Assembly (NCBI GenBank): GCA_037178625.1
Contig: CM074145.1
Location: 1,612,001-1,676,000 of the forward strand
Direction: 5' to 3'
DNA length: 64,000 bases
Origin: Skeletonema tropicum
Taxonomy: Eukaryota; Bacillariophyta; Thalassiosirophyceae; Thalassiosirales; Thalassiosiraceae
Numbering within the stretch: position 1 is the first letter of the stretch; each line of letters begins with the position of its first letter. The notes beneath the pieces are model-generated. The model saw nothing but the letters and a program-made list of their open reading frames with translations, made no database searches and was not told where the DNA came from. Below, one piece after another: positions 19,565-29,965 of the stretch. The position numbers and the translations under genes were made by a program.

Positions 19565-19894
19565 ATGGCTGTCTATGGAGATGATTGCCCGGTAACAGTT
19601 ACATACGATGATACAGAGGAAGTGAGAAATTGTGTCTTCATTTGCCCCAAATTAGATCGAGGTAGTGACGATGATGGAAAGCAAAGAATATCTTATGCTG
19701 TTCAATTTTGGCAGAGTCAAAAGGTCTCAATTGCATTTTTTGGTGTAGCAGCTGAAGGTGTCGAACATAGGATGGGGGTAAAAGCAAGTATAAATGATAG
19801 TGGTTTTAGAAAGGGAGGTAGAATAGTTGCAGCAAAAGAGAATGCAGTTGCGAATCTTATAATACCAACGAGAAGGATAGAATCGATGAATTGA
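19565..19894 (+). CDS. Small orphan protein
   Basis: 109 residues from ATG 19565 to TGA 19894. The sequence (MAVYGDDCPVTVTYDDTEE, then YAVQFWQSQKVSIAFFGVA) is well mixed and not low-complexity, with alternating hydrophobic residues suggesting beta strands; no signal peptide or TM segment. I do not recognise a family. It may be the first exon of a longer gene: a further plus-strand open frame at 19960-20124 encodes SVLVYSSFLPWFEDW and ends directly at a GTAAGT-like donor, but no good splice path joins the two. Confidence 0.45.
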   Translation: MAVYGDDCPVTVTYDDTEEVRNCVFICPKLDRGSDDDGKQRISYAVQFWQSQKVSIAFFGVAAEGVEHRMGVKASINDSGFRKGGRIVAAKENAVANLIIPTRRIESMN

Positions 19895-20719
19895 TATAAA
19901 CAGAGCAGGTGGAATTCAGTCTAAATACTGAATCGCATCAGTTAACAATTGGAGAATAAGGAAGTAATGGAGACAAAGATGCGTTTCTTATACTAATGGA
20001 ATGGAATGCATCAGTGTCTAAAGTAAGTCCGACAAGTGGTTTGCAAGGACAACAAGCAATGAGAATGAGTGTACTTGTGTACTCTTCATTCCTTCCGTGG
20101 TTTGAAGACTGGATTGTTTCGTAAGTGCTGGTTAAATCATCTATCTATTTAATTTCCCAATTCTCCACGTATCTTTGCTTTTCTCTGATGAAGGTCATCT
20201 CATTGGAGTCGATAGTAATGGACAGATAGGTCTAAAACGAGACAATCAATCTACAACAACAAGCTCGGTTCATAATATTTCAAGGCATGATGATGCAACA
20301 AAAGGACTGTAGAAGACGTAGCAGGTTTGACACATAAAGTCGTCCTAATATCATTCAAATATCAAATCATCTTTGAGTGGAACTGCTCACTGAAGAAAAT
20401 GTTGTACAATCTGACTGCAAAAGCTGAACTATCTCAGTTGTGTGAGTAAGAATGTAGAACGTAATCTTGCTCACTCTAATCCTTTATGGACTGAAAGTAA
20501 TAATAAATCAGCGCATGTATGGATACGGGTAAATTGATACATGATCATGGCATTAACTTCTTTTCACACATATTTTTCATTAACTACTGTACTGGTTGAG
20601 AGAGAAGGCTATCTTGATGCAACCGACTTCTTTCTACATCTTTCTTTCAAAAACGCCGAGAGCCCGGCTAAAAACACACAATTGTTTCAATGAACTCTTA
20701 CATATTCCCGTTCCTTCTC
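19895..20719. other. Intergenic with possible coding remnant
   Basis: 19960-20124 is open on the plus strand (54 codons) with protein-like composition and then a candidate intron 20121-20193 (GTAAGTGC...GATGAAG). No start or continuation could be fixed. 20200-20719 shows nothing. Confidence 0.3.
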
Positions 20720-21742
20720 TTATTTCTTGGTTAAAAGGCCTTTCATCTTCTTTGACCATTTTGATTTCTTCGATGACGATTTAGATGAGCTATCCTCGGG
20801 GATAGATGGCACCTCTACGACTTGAGCAAATTCCTCCTCTGGTTCTAATTCAACTTTGACCTCCTCTGGCTTTAATTCAACTACGACTTGAGCAAATTCC
20901 TCCTCTGGTTCTAATTCAACTTTGACCTCCTCTGGCTTTAATTCAACTTTGACATCCTCTGGCTTCAATTCAACTTCAACTGAGTCGACTTCTTCTATAA
21001 GCGCAACTGTGGAAAACGCTTCATCTGCGGCATCTTCCTTTGCAGCTGGGGCTCCAATAGTTGGGTCTTCTGCTGCTGGGACTTTTGCAGCTGGAGCATA
21101 GTCTGCAGCTGGGGCTTCTTCATCTGCAGCAACATTAGGTCCTCCTGATGAAGTTTTCACTTCGCCTGAGATCTGAGGAGAAGAATCAACAGAGACGGTG
21201 GGTTCTTCTTTGTCTTCTTCTTCCTTAGTTGCAACCTCTTCAATTTCTTCCGGTTGTGGCAATGTGTTCAATTTGATAGACTTCGCACGTGACAGAGCTA
21301 CTAGTTTCATCATGTCTGAAAACGTTGGTGAAGATCTCTTAGTCGAGATCTGGGGCGATGCAGTTCTACTGCGAGAGAGGGAAGCTGGTGCCACCATGTC
21401 TTGGTATTCTGATGAAGACTTCTTGTCCTGTTGAACAGCAGTTCGACTACGATAAAGAGCAACTGGCGCCTTCTTCTTCTTCTTCTTCTTCTGAACTTTA
21501 AGAGGCCTGGATTGCTTTGACCCACTCTCCGTAGTCACTTCCCTGTTTTCCTTGACGAGACTTTTATGACGCTCTTCGGATATTTCAATGTCTTCATTCA
21601 GAACATCGATGTCATCGCGTGCCTGTGTTAAGTTCGTCATCCGATTCGACGCGTCCTTGAGGATACTATCGATTGATGATTTCTTCCTCGTGAGTTGAAC
21701 CCCGTCGTTGATGGAAGACTTGCTACTTACTTTCATGATCAA
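20720..21742 (-). CDS. Disordered acidic/basic protein, ankyrin-gene relative without ankyrin block
   Basis: 340 residues. The N-terminal ~60 residues (MTNLTQARDDIDVLNEDIEI) echo the N-termini of the two ankyrin genes (VKQSRDDVDHL; AQSRDDNNDAP). A basic run (KKKKKKKAP) and three SRSRTA/YRSRTA-type elements follow. The last third has imperfect repeats of VELKPEEVKVELEPEEEFAQ and the C-terminus KKSKWSKKMKGLLTKK resembles the basic end of the gene at 17212. No ankyrin block is present between these ends. The gene is therefore probably a paralog reduced to the disordered head and tail, or the head/tail module exists independently. No catalytic motif; function unknown. Confidence 0.7.
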   Translation of the reverse strand: MIMKVSSKSSINDGVQLTRKKSSIDSILKDASNRMTNLTQARDDIDVLNEDIEISEERHKSLVKENREVTTESGSKQSRPLKVQKKKKKKKAPVALYRSRTAVQQDKKSSSEYQDMVAPASLSRSRTASPQISTKRSSPTFSDMMKLVALSRAKSIKLNTLPQPEEIEEVATKEEEDKEEPTVSVDSSPQISGEVKTSSGGPNVAADEEAPAADYAPAAKVPAAEDPTIGAPAAKEDAADEAFSTVALIEEVDSVEVELKPEDVKVELKPEEVKVELEPEEEFAQVVVELKPEEVKVELEPEEEFAQVVEVPSIPEDSSSKSSSKKSKWSKKMKGLLTKK

Positions 21743-22204
21743 GAGGTGAACTGCTTTGTGATGGAAACGACCGGTTTGATAGAAGTGATTTTTTGTGCAC
21801 AGAATAAGTGCATGTCTCTTTGAGGAGATAACGAAGACACTTGCTTACCACTTGCAACCACTTCCTCCAACGCTTTCCTGCATTTTGGATGCTCGCTGAC
21901 CCGGAAGGCGTTGGAGCGTTGTTTGAGCGTTGTTGAGGCGTTGTTGGCCGTTGTTGGCCGTTGGAAGAGGTCAACGCCTAAGATCCACCTCAACCACCGA
22001 GTACAAAGTAGGTAGGTAGGTAGGTAAGGTAGGTAGGTACAAAGATACTGCTATCCTCCCCCCCCGGCTCGCGTGCAGCATTCGTATGTAGTACCATACG
22101 ATAGCCCGGTAGGTCATGCTTGCCTGTGCACTTGTTTGAGTGCTATGGCTTAGTCTCGTAACATTTAATATTGCACATTTGAAGGTATGGTACATCTAAA
22201 TCGG
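21743..22204. other. Intergenic with tandem GTTG-type and GTAG repeats
   Basis: 21900-21970 has degenerate GCGTTGTTG/GGCCGTTG repetition, followed by a GTAG microsatellite. No gene supported. Confidence 0.5.
22009..22040. repeat. (GTAG)n microsatellite
   Basis: About eight GTAG/GTAAG units, interrupted once. Confidence 0.9.
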
Positions 22205-22592
22205 TGCAAAAGGCAAAGTTATTCCTCGTGATGCAGGATAAATTCGTCACAGTTTCCAACAGAGGCGTTCCTTGTGTTTCTAAGTCCAGGGTCATGGCAA
22301 TTCGAAAAGATTGAATGGCGGACTGGGATGGGGGTCAAAGTTGTTGAGGCTAGTGCATTCATAATTGATGCAATCAAACAGATCCTTCACAAAATGCACG
22401 TGCAGGCTTATTGGATCGTTACTTGGCAAAATAATTGACTACAAAGCAGAGCATCACCGCTTGTTAGACGAGGAGCCTGTAACTACACTCCAGCATACTT
22501 TGACTCAAGACGTAGCGATGAATAATGTACTCTCATTTGTCGAGTTGCCATCATATATGACATTTGATTTGGAGGAATCGCTAGGTGTGTAA
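22205..22592 (+). pseudogene. Decayed C-terminal piece of a diatom multi-copy gene
   Basis: 22288-22437 encodes PGSWQFEKIEWRTGMGVKVV and EASAFIIDAIKQILHKMHVQ; after a frame change, 22410-22592 encodes GSLLGKIIDYKAEHHRLLDE and NNVLSFVELPSYMTFDLEES. From memory this is the C-terminal end of a family of diatom LRR/F-box-like proteins (…WQFGKIEWRIGKGVKV…), but no database check was possible. There is no start or upstream part and the frame is broken, so it is a remnant. Confidence 0.55.
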
Positions 22593-22798
22593 CTTGCCCG
22601 AGGAGTCGCTAAGGGAAGCAGACGATAAAGATTGTGAGATGATACGTGTTTGATTCCTCGCTTGGGTCAACGTTATCATTCACTTAAAACTAACTAGCTG
22701 GTAAAATACTCGTTGACGCTACATACGATTGTTGAGCGATTGAAACTGTAGTCAAGAAATTGCATAAATTATGTATCGCAACATTATTTCCATTCACG

Positions 22799-24358
22799 CT
22801 AACTCTTTCGATCTTTTGCACTTTTTAATGCCATTTTGTACAAGCGACCTGGGCTGACGACTTCCTTTTGCTCCTCTTCCATCTGCTGTGTTTGTACAGT
22901 ATTTACATTCCGAGAGTTAGGCGGACGTGGAGGGGAGCGAGAACGATTTGCTAATTCCTGTTGCTTCCGAGCCTTTTCCAAATTTTGAGACTTCATTGCC
23001 GCTGCCGCGTTAGAGGTGGTAGTATTCGATATTGTCTGTGTCTTCTGTGAAAAGTTTGTGCCGTTGCTCTTGACTTTATTAAAGTCGTAGGGGCTTGCCA
23101 GATCTTGTTGCTGCTGTGCACCAGTCGGAGCCGGAGCCGGTGATGACTTGGTGGCGGAAGAGGCAGAGATTGCAGCCTTTTTATTTTGCATTAACTTTTG
23201 AGCAGCAGCCACCTGAGAAGGATGAAGGAGATGCTGCTTCTTTTGAGCTTGTTGCTTCAGTGTCGATGTTTGTTCCTTGCCTGGACTTAAGAAGAATGCA
23301 TCCATACCCTCACTGATGAATGCTCCATCCATCTCAGTATCGCCATGAGACATCATTGCATAATCAGAACCGTTGGCTGGACTCTCCCGCCCCCGCGATG
23401 CGAGTGCACGAGAATGGGCTGAAGTGCTTCGAAGATGTTCTCCAAGGCGGTGACTATCCTTGCTGTGACTCCGTCCTCTACCATTATTGCTGGAGAGTAC
23501 TCCTCTTTCTGGAGAAATCTGTGCTGCTTCACTTGTAGCACTTTGAGTGGTGGGAGTCATCGTTGAAACACCACCAGTGCTCAACTTGATCACACTAGAC
23601 GCCGCATTTGACTTGGTCATACTAGCGGCACTTGATTTATTGGCTCGACCAGGGCTAGCTTGAACAAAAGCCTGCGTGAATTGATGCACAAGCAATTCTT
23701 CATCTTCTCCCTCCGAATCTTTCTTCTCGATGCGATTGTTGGGCGTTGTCGTCATTGACTTTTTCTGTTCGTACCGTTGAACATGTCTCCAAACTCGTTT
23801 TACTTCTGCCACCAAGTCAACAGTATTCAATGTATTCGCGGCGGTGGTGTCATCATCGGCTGTTCCATTACGATCTAGCCCTTCTTCGTCTCCAGTTAGC
23901 ATACCAATGCTCTCGAAATCATTCAAAACGTTATTGTCTCCTTCTTCTGAATTGGGGGTGATAAATGAGATGAAGTTTCCATTACCATCTTCAAAATTTT
24001 CTCCAGCGGGATATTCGACTTGGTCAGGGTATTGATCTGCACGAGTTGGTTCTTTCTGTTCAGACCATTGCCACCCCTGTCGGGAAGTTTGAAGATTTGA
24101 TGGCGGCGGCATGGAATGTTCTTGATGCTGCAACTGCCGCTGGTATTGTTGTTCATGATCATATTGTTGTTCAAGATCATCATCTTCTTCTTCATCTTCA
24201 TAATAATACGGTTGACCTTCTTCATCGTAATAAATCTGACGAGGACGAGGCTGCTGCTGTTGCTGTGGTTGCTGCCGATGATTGCCCGGTTGTTGTGTAT
24301 TACGTGGCTGTAGCGAACTTTGCCTCGGTGCTTCCTGGCCTGTGTCGTCACCATCCAC
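22799..24358 (-). CDS. Q/S-rich disordered protein, C-terminal part of a larger broken gene
   Basis: An open frame of 519 codons from a GTG at 24358 to TAG at 22799; the true start is upstream. Composition is Q-, S-, N- and acid-rich: PRQIYYDEEGQPYYYEDEEE near the start, then poly-Gln patches, Ser/Thr-rich linkers, ANRSRSPPRPPNSRN near the C-terminus and a basic end PGRLYKMALKSAKDRKS. Two short helical-looking islands occur (NTVDLVAEVKRVWRHVQRYE at about residue 180; LVHQFTQAFVQA at about 220). It has no known domain. Just upstream, YMDENPTGTISVFRGTPAVF continues the coding in another frame, so the N-terminus is not here. RSPY/SRSPP motifs hint at an RNA- or splicing-related protein (weak inference). 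Confidence 0.7.
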   Translation of the reverse strand: MDGDDTGQEAPRQSSLQPRNTQQPGNHRQQPQQQQQPRPRQIYYDEEGQPYYYEDEEEDDDLEQQYDHEQQYQRQLQHQEHSMPPPSNLQTSRQGWQWSEQKEPTRADQYPDQVEYPAGENFEDGNGNFISFITPNSEEGDNNVLNDFESIGMLTGDEEGLDRNGTADDDTTAANTLNTVDLVAEVKRVWRHVQRYEQKKSMTTTPNNRIEKKDSEGEDEELLVHQFTQAFVQASPGRANKSSAASMTKSNAASSVIKLSTGGVSTMTPTTQSATSEAAQISPERGVLSSNNGRGRSHSKDSHRLGEHLRSTSAHSRALASRGRESPANGSDYAMMSHGDTEMDGAFISEGMDAFFLSPGKEQTSTLKQQAQKKQHLLHPSQVAAAQKLMQNKKAAISASSATKSSPAPAPTGAQQQQDLASPYDFNKVKSNGTNFSQKTQTISNTTTSNAAAAMKSQNLEKARKQQELANRSRSPPRPPNSRNVNTVQTQQMEEEQKEVVSPGRLYKMALKSAKDRKS

Positions 24359-26283
24359 TGATTGCCATCTTCGTCTACAAAATTTGAGGTTGCTGCAAAT
24401 ACTGCTGGTGTTCCTCTGAATACGGAGATCGTTCCTGTGGGGTTTTCATCCATGTATGGATCATGTTGATGCTGCCCCGAGTACGGAGATCGATACGCTT
24501 GTTCTTTTTCCTATGTACGGGAGGATCTTGTTGTTGTTGTTGTTGTTTTTTTTTGCTGCTGCTGTTGATGTCTGTACGGAGATCGTGGTGATTTTTTGCT
24601 GCTTCTGCGGAGACTGCGACTGTAAGAAGATTGTTGAGCCTGCTGCTGCTGTGGTCGCATCGGAGACGGATCAGGCAGTCGCCGCCGCTGCTTTGCGGAT
24701 GCCTCTCCCGAGATGGATCAGGCAGCCGCTGCCCCTCTCTCGAGATGGATCAGGCAGCCGCTGCCCTGTTCTCCATCCCTTCTATACGGTGAACGAGAAT
24801 CTCTGCTATTATACCGTGAAGAATAGTCATGATGACTCTTCTTCTGATGAAAAGATCTCTCAATCGAATTGCCAGGCGGATTTTTTTTTTTTTTTTTTTT
24901 TTTTTTTCTGCAAAAATGCTTCTTATGACGGGGTGGTGTTCGTGACGCATCCCTCCTACTACTAACCGCTACCACCACTACCACCTGCCCACCTCTCTCT
25001 CTCTCAGTACTACCACCTCCACCTCCACCTCCACCAGCACGACTACCACCAACAACATCTTCAACCGAAGAAGGCGCAGCAATCACCGAAGAAGAAGAAT
25101 CGTTGTTGTTTCGGAATGATCTCGATGCCAAAGTCGTCGTATCATCCAAACTACTCAATGCACCAATCGTGATCATCATAATACGATACCATGATACGAC
25201 ATCTCCCACTTCTCCTCCCGAGAACCTCCTTTCCCACGTTGTTAATGACGGTGGCATGTTCACTACAGGTTTCTTTCCCTTCTTTTTCTTGGAGGATGAT
25301 TTGTTTTTGTTGAAGACACGGAATGGTGATAATGATCTTCTTCCAAAAAAAAAAAAAAACCATCATTATTATTGGCAGCAGCAGCCACATCACCTCCAAT
25401 ACCATTGGGATCATCACCACGGTTGGGATCCGAATGAAACGATGATGAGGCATGACGGGGGGGGGGCGAAGAACAACCATCGGTGATCGAGATCGTGAAG
25501 AAATGATAAAAAACGAAAGGGTGATTTTGATCGTGTTCGACGATTTTTTTGTTGCATTCCTTGTTGTTGTTGTTAGTCGTGTCAACTGCATCTTGACTAG
25601 TTTTCATCATCATCATCATCATTATTATCCACTACTGCTGCTCCACCATCATCATCATCATTATTGTAATAATCATCATAGTCTTCTGTAATGGAATCTA
25701 ACGTAGGTGATGCTCGTGCTCTCGGTGGAGATTTGTTGTGTACCCTCCTCTGCTGTTGTTGTTGTTGTTGTTGTTGCTGCTTCCTTTCGCTGACCCGGTT
25801 GCCTCTGCATACCACTTGTATTATTCCGATGAGGAGTCTTGACCATATTTTGCATTCGATTCGTATCTACATTCCCACTACTACTGTTGTTGTTGGATAA
25901 GAGGAGGAGGTGGAGGAGGAGGAGCATTACCTCTTCTACCATTATTAGTACCATCCTCTTGTTCTTTTTGGTATTGTCCAACTAACCCTCCTTTGTCCGT
26001 ATATTGTAATAATATACCTTTCCCCTTTCCCGAATTGGGATCGACTGCCTCCTTCCAGACACTGCTACTACTATTACTACTTGTTGTTTTCTTCCCCGAT
26101 GATTTTGTTATTGTTTGTCGGTGGTGTGAATATCAACATTCCAATCAAACTCCTCCCCAGTAGACTGTTCCAAAAATGAATTTGACATTGGTGCCCCCGT
26201 TCTTTGTTGACTCTTTGATGATTGGAAATAAAAGGAAGGAAAAAAAAAAAAACATATTCTTCTTCTCTTCCCCTCCTCTATTA
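24359..26283 (-). pseudogene. Middle of the same large gene, frame broken repeatedly
   Basis: Protein-like reading continues on the minus strand but changes frame every 100-300 nt, mostly at homopolymers or triplet repeats. Clear pieces, 5' to 3': KTTSSNSSSSVWKEAVDPNS and LQYTDKGGLVGQYQKEQEDG (26075-25960), then APPPPPPPLIQQQQ, KQQQQQQQQQQRRVHNKSPP (25780), a D/N-rich stretch, FHSDPNRGDDPNGIGGDVAA (25440), GRRSLSPFRVFNKNKSSSKK (25330), PSLTTWERRFSGGEVGDVVS with WYRIMMITIGALSSLDDTTT (25250-25130), and an RSPY-motif region (24820-24440). The breaks coincide with T27 (24881), A15 (25345) and G10 (25457). Either a decayed gene or an intact gene with length errors in homopolymers. Confidence 0.55.
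24881..24907. repeat. Poly-T tract (27 nt)
   Basis: 27 consecutive T on the plus strand, inside the broken disordered-protein gene where it reads as a Lys run. Confidence 0.95.
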
Positions 26284-27157
26284 TTATTTTTTGATACTAG
26301 TGCTGTAGTATATCCTACTAACAGCACTATTCTCTTGTTGAAATACTTGTGCCGCAGTGGACAATGCATTGGTTACCGGTGTCACTATTTCTTTTCTACC
26401 ACCACCACTATTATGATGATGATGATGATAGCCTGTGGTAGTATTGGTCAATGAGGAAGCAGTAGTCGAAGAAGAAGCCGTATCCTTGGTTGCCTGTGTC
26501 GATGATTGTGATGATGATTTATTATTATTCGTTGTTGTTGTTGGTCCATTAGTAGTAGTATATTGTTGATGCCACTTTTGTTGCAATTGTACATTTGTCA
26601 ACGGTTGCATATTTTGTTGTTGTTGTTGTTGCCCACCATTAGTAGTATTGGGAGTAGTATACGGACCACCATGCCTCTCTCGAAACATTCGTTTGGTTTG
26701 TCTTCGTTCCTCATTTAATTGTCGATCTTTCTGAGCTGCCAATTGCAATTGACGGGATAGTTCATCGTTGCAGTAGTGATAATATTCATCGTTGGTGGTG
26801 GATTGGATGAGGTTTTTTTTGGAGTTGGGAGGATGATGATGAATTGAGCCTGCTGTTGATTGTGGTGATTCTTCGTTGATGACTGTGATGAGGATTCTCC
26901 ATGGTGGTTGTTTGATTCGCATGCATTTGATGATTTGACGGATCGCCGCCAACATGTTGTGCCGTTGATTTGTTGGCATTATTCTTTTTCCATCCCTTGA
27001 ATAATCCTCGTTGCTTCTTTGGAGTATTATTCGCAGCGGCTCTCATGGAGATTGGCGAGGTTGACGTTGTTCCACTCATATTTTTCAATTCAATTTTGTT
27101 GGTTTCCTCTGCCAATGATGCCGTGAGCGAGAGACTACAAGACTGTTGACCTATCAA
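26284..27157 (-). pseudogene. 5' end of the disordered-protein gene (array copy 0)
   Basis: The ATG at 27157 starts MIGQQSCSLSLTASLAEETN, then a basic KKQRGLFKGWKKNNANKS segment and an N/H/Q-rich stretch. The frame breaks near 26815, where a T run is 8 here and 7 in most array copies, and continues in the second frame (26979-26284) with a charged helix SRQLQLAAQKDRQLNEERRQ, poly-Gln and VTNALSTAAQVFQQENSAVS. This is the source copy: only here does the sequence lead on into the rest of the gene towards 22799. If the T run is a base error, codons 1-~290 are intact. Confidence 0.7.
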
Positions 27158-27305
27158 CGCTTAAATCAGTCGATAGGCGAGAGCCACTGTTTCACAATTA
27201 CTGATGAATTATAAATCGCCACCTCTTCAGTAGTTCGAGCTCTCCTTTATCGGCTCCATCAGGGCTGTGTCTGTGTCACCGTCACGTTATTAAGTAGAGC
27301 GAAGG

Positions 27306-27488
27306 TTGTTCCTGAGTTATGTTCATCCATTCGATTTGAATGAGGTGCGAACGGGGCTGAACGCAGACGGTCGGATACTTTGTGAGAAAGGGAGACACAT
27401 AATTTATGATGAATCGCCAGTCTCCTTTATCAATGTGAGAGACAACTACGGAATACGTAAATTTAGCGACATTATAGATGGGATCTAA
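27306..27488 (+). other. 60-codon plus-strand ORF repeated in every unit
   Basis: The frame starts MFLSYVHPFDLNEVRTGLNA and ends SDIIDGI. Identical copies start at 29138, 30982, 32824, 34656, 36500, 38344, 40176, 42008, 43852 and 45777. It lies 149 bp upstream of, and divergent from, the chimeric ORF start. Composition is protein-like, but since the whole unit is almost identical, its conservation is no evidence of coding. No homology recognised. Confidence 0.25.
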
Positions 27489-28270
27489 TGAAATGCTGAG
27501 CCCTTCTCCTTTCTCACTGCCTTTCTCTCAATTCGGATGAAAAGCATCTCAAGCTATGTATTGCTTGCAGTGCGTGAGTTCAGTCGGAAGCGAGGCAGCT
27601 TCATACCATCGGCCCCGCACGGCTGGCTTGAATCTTGATAGCATGAATGAAGTATGTATGAGAATTTGCGCATTAAATTAATCAACCTGTTATTGCCAGC
27701 GAAGAAAATGTTCCTTATGGACATTCAATTAGTACGATACGGCTGATATGAAATGCCATCTCCCAAGCTTTGCTACATCATATATTACTTGGGCTCGCAA
27801 CTGGTAAGCACACAAGCCCGATGTCGACAGAACTAAACCTTGAGAGTTGATGAAACTATACATTGCAGTTAGTCGCTGTACCCGTGGCTGGAGGGATGCT
27901 ACTCAGAGCACCTCAAGATATCCTGGTGCTGGTGTGTTAAAGCGGATTCATAAGACTCAACTGGAAATTTTCTCTCTTAGTTGACAATGCTACCAAGAAA
28001 CACCTTCAAAACTAAAGGCTGAGAGCTATGCTGGCCTGACCTCTCAGAATCATCGAACGTGTGGAAAGACAGAATATCTCTAGAGAGGCAGACAACGAAA
28101 GATGTCATTAGTAAGACGGCTTAATCATCGTGACTAGCTTGGCCAAATTGCAAGGAAGATATCAACAGCGTGAGTGATGCACCCTATCGTGCAAGCCCTC
28201 GTGGAATTTGTGAGACTGTCGACAACTGAGATAAAGAGTTCATAATATTGAGGATGAGGGGTGAAGCGTC
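27489..28270. other. Non-coding part of the array unit
   Basis: About 0.8 kb without a credible gene in copy 0; repeated in each unit. Its last ~140 bases supply, on the minus strand, the 47-codon tail of the chimeric ORFs. No tRNA, snRNA or 5S signature was recognised by eye. Confidence 0.5.
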
Positions 28271-28997
28271 TCGTCATTGGAAAGATTGGAGATGAGCGAG
28301 AAATCGATGAGGAAGCAGTAGTCGAAGAAGAAGCCGTATCCTTGGTTGCCTGTGTCGATGATTGTGATGATGATTTATTATTATTCGTTGTGTTGTTGGT
28401 CCATTAGTAGTAGTATATTGTTGATGCCACTTTTGTTGCAATTGTACATTTGTCAACGGTTGCATATTTTGTTGTTGTTGTTGTTGCCCACCATTAGTAG
28501 TATTGGGAGTAGTATACGGACCACCATGCCTCTCTCGAAACATTCGTTTGGTTTGTCTTCGTTCCTCATTTAATTGTCGATCTTTCTGAGCTGCCAATTG
28601 CAATTGACGGGATAGTTCATCGTTGCAGTAGTGATAATATTCATCGTTGGTGGTGGTTGATAGTTTTTTTTCGGAGTTGGGAGGATGATGATGAGCCGAC
28701 GTTGGTGATTCTTCGTTGATGACTGTGATGAGGATTCTCCATGGTGGTTGTTTGATTCGCATGCATTTGATGATTTGACGGATCGCCGCCAACATGTTGT
28801 GCCGTTGATTTGTTGGCATTATTCTTTTTCCATCCCTTGAATAATCCTCGTTGCTTCTTTGGAGTATTATTCGCAGCGGCTCTCATGGAGATTGGCGAGG
28901 TTGACGTTGTTCCACTCATATTTTTCAATTCAATTTTGTTGGTTTCCTCTGCCAATGATGCCGTGAGCGAGAGACTACAAGACTGTTGACCTATCAA
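28130..28997 (-). pseudogene. Array copy 1, frameshifted
   Basis: ATG at 28997. Two lesions relative to inner copies: an eight-T run with an extra C near 28665, which ends the first frame after KTINHHQR, and a one-base loss in the GTTGTTGTTG tract near 28390. The junction is type 2. The order of lesions resembles copy 0 next door, so this unit is the transition between the source gene and the homogenised array. Confidence 0.75.
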
Positions 28998-29965
28998 CGC
29001 TTAAATCAGTCGATAGGCGAGAGCCACTGTTTCACAATTACTGATGAATTATAAATCGCCACCTCTTCAGTAGTTCGAGCTCTCCTTTATCGGCTCCATC
29101 AGGGCTGTGTCGTCACCGTTATTAAGTAGAGCGAAGGTTGTTCCTGAGTTATGTTCATCCATTCGATTTGAATGAGGTGCGAACGGGGCTGAACGCAGAC
29201 GGTCGGATACTTTGTGAGAAAGGGAGACACATAATTTATGATGAATCGCCAGTCTCCTTTATCAATGTGAGAGACAACTACGGAATACGTAAATTTAGCG
29301 ACATTATAGATGGGATCTAATGAAATGCTGAGCCCTTCTCCTTTCTCACTGCCTTTCTCTCAATTCTGATGAAAAGCATCTCAAGCTATGTATTGCTTGC
29401 AGTGCGTGAGTTCAGTCGGAAGCGAGGCAGCTTCATACCATCGGCCCCGCACGGCTGGCTTGAATCTTGATAGCATGAATGAAGTATGTATGAGAATTTG
29501 CGCATTAAATTAATCAACCTGTTATTGCCAGCGAAGAAAATGTTCCTTATGGACATTCAATTAGTACGATACGGCTGATATGAAATGCCATCTCCCAAGC
29601 TTTGCTACATCATATATTACTTGGGCTCGCAACTGGTAAGCACACAAGCCCGATGTCGACAGAACTAAACCTTGAGAGTTGATGAAACTATACATTGCAG
29701 TTAGTCGCTGTACCCGTGGCTGGAGGGATGCTACTCAGAGCACCTCAAGATATCCTGGTGCTGGTGTGTTAAAGCGGATTCATAAGACTCAACTGGAAAT
29801 TTTCTCTCTTAGTTGACAATGCTACCAAGAAACACCTTCAAAACTAAAGGCTGAGAGCTATGCTGGCCTGACCTCTCAGAATCATCGAACGTGTGGAAAG
29901 ACAGAATATCTCTAGAGAGGCAGACAACGAAAGATGTCATTAGTAAGACGGCTTAATCATCGTGA

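Noticed and set aside
24456..24965. 169-codon plus-strand ORF and other plus-strand ORFs in 24-26 kb
   Set aside because: They are complements of Q/N/S-rich minus-strand coding (poly-Val/Leu/Phe on the plus strand).
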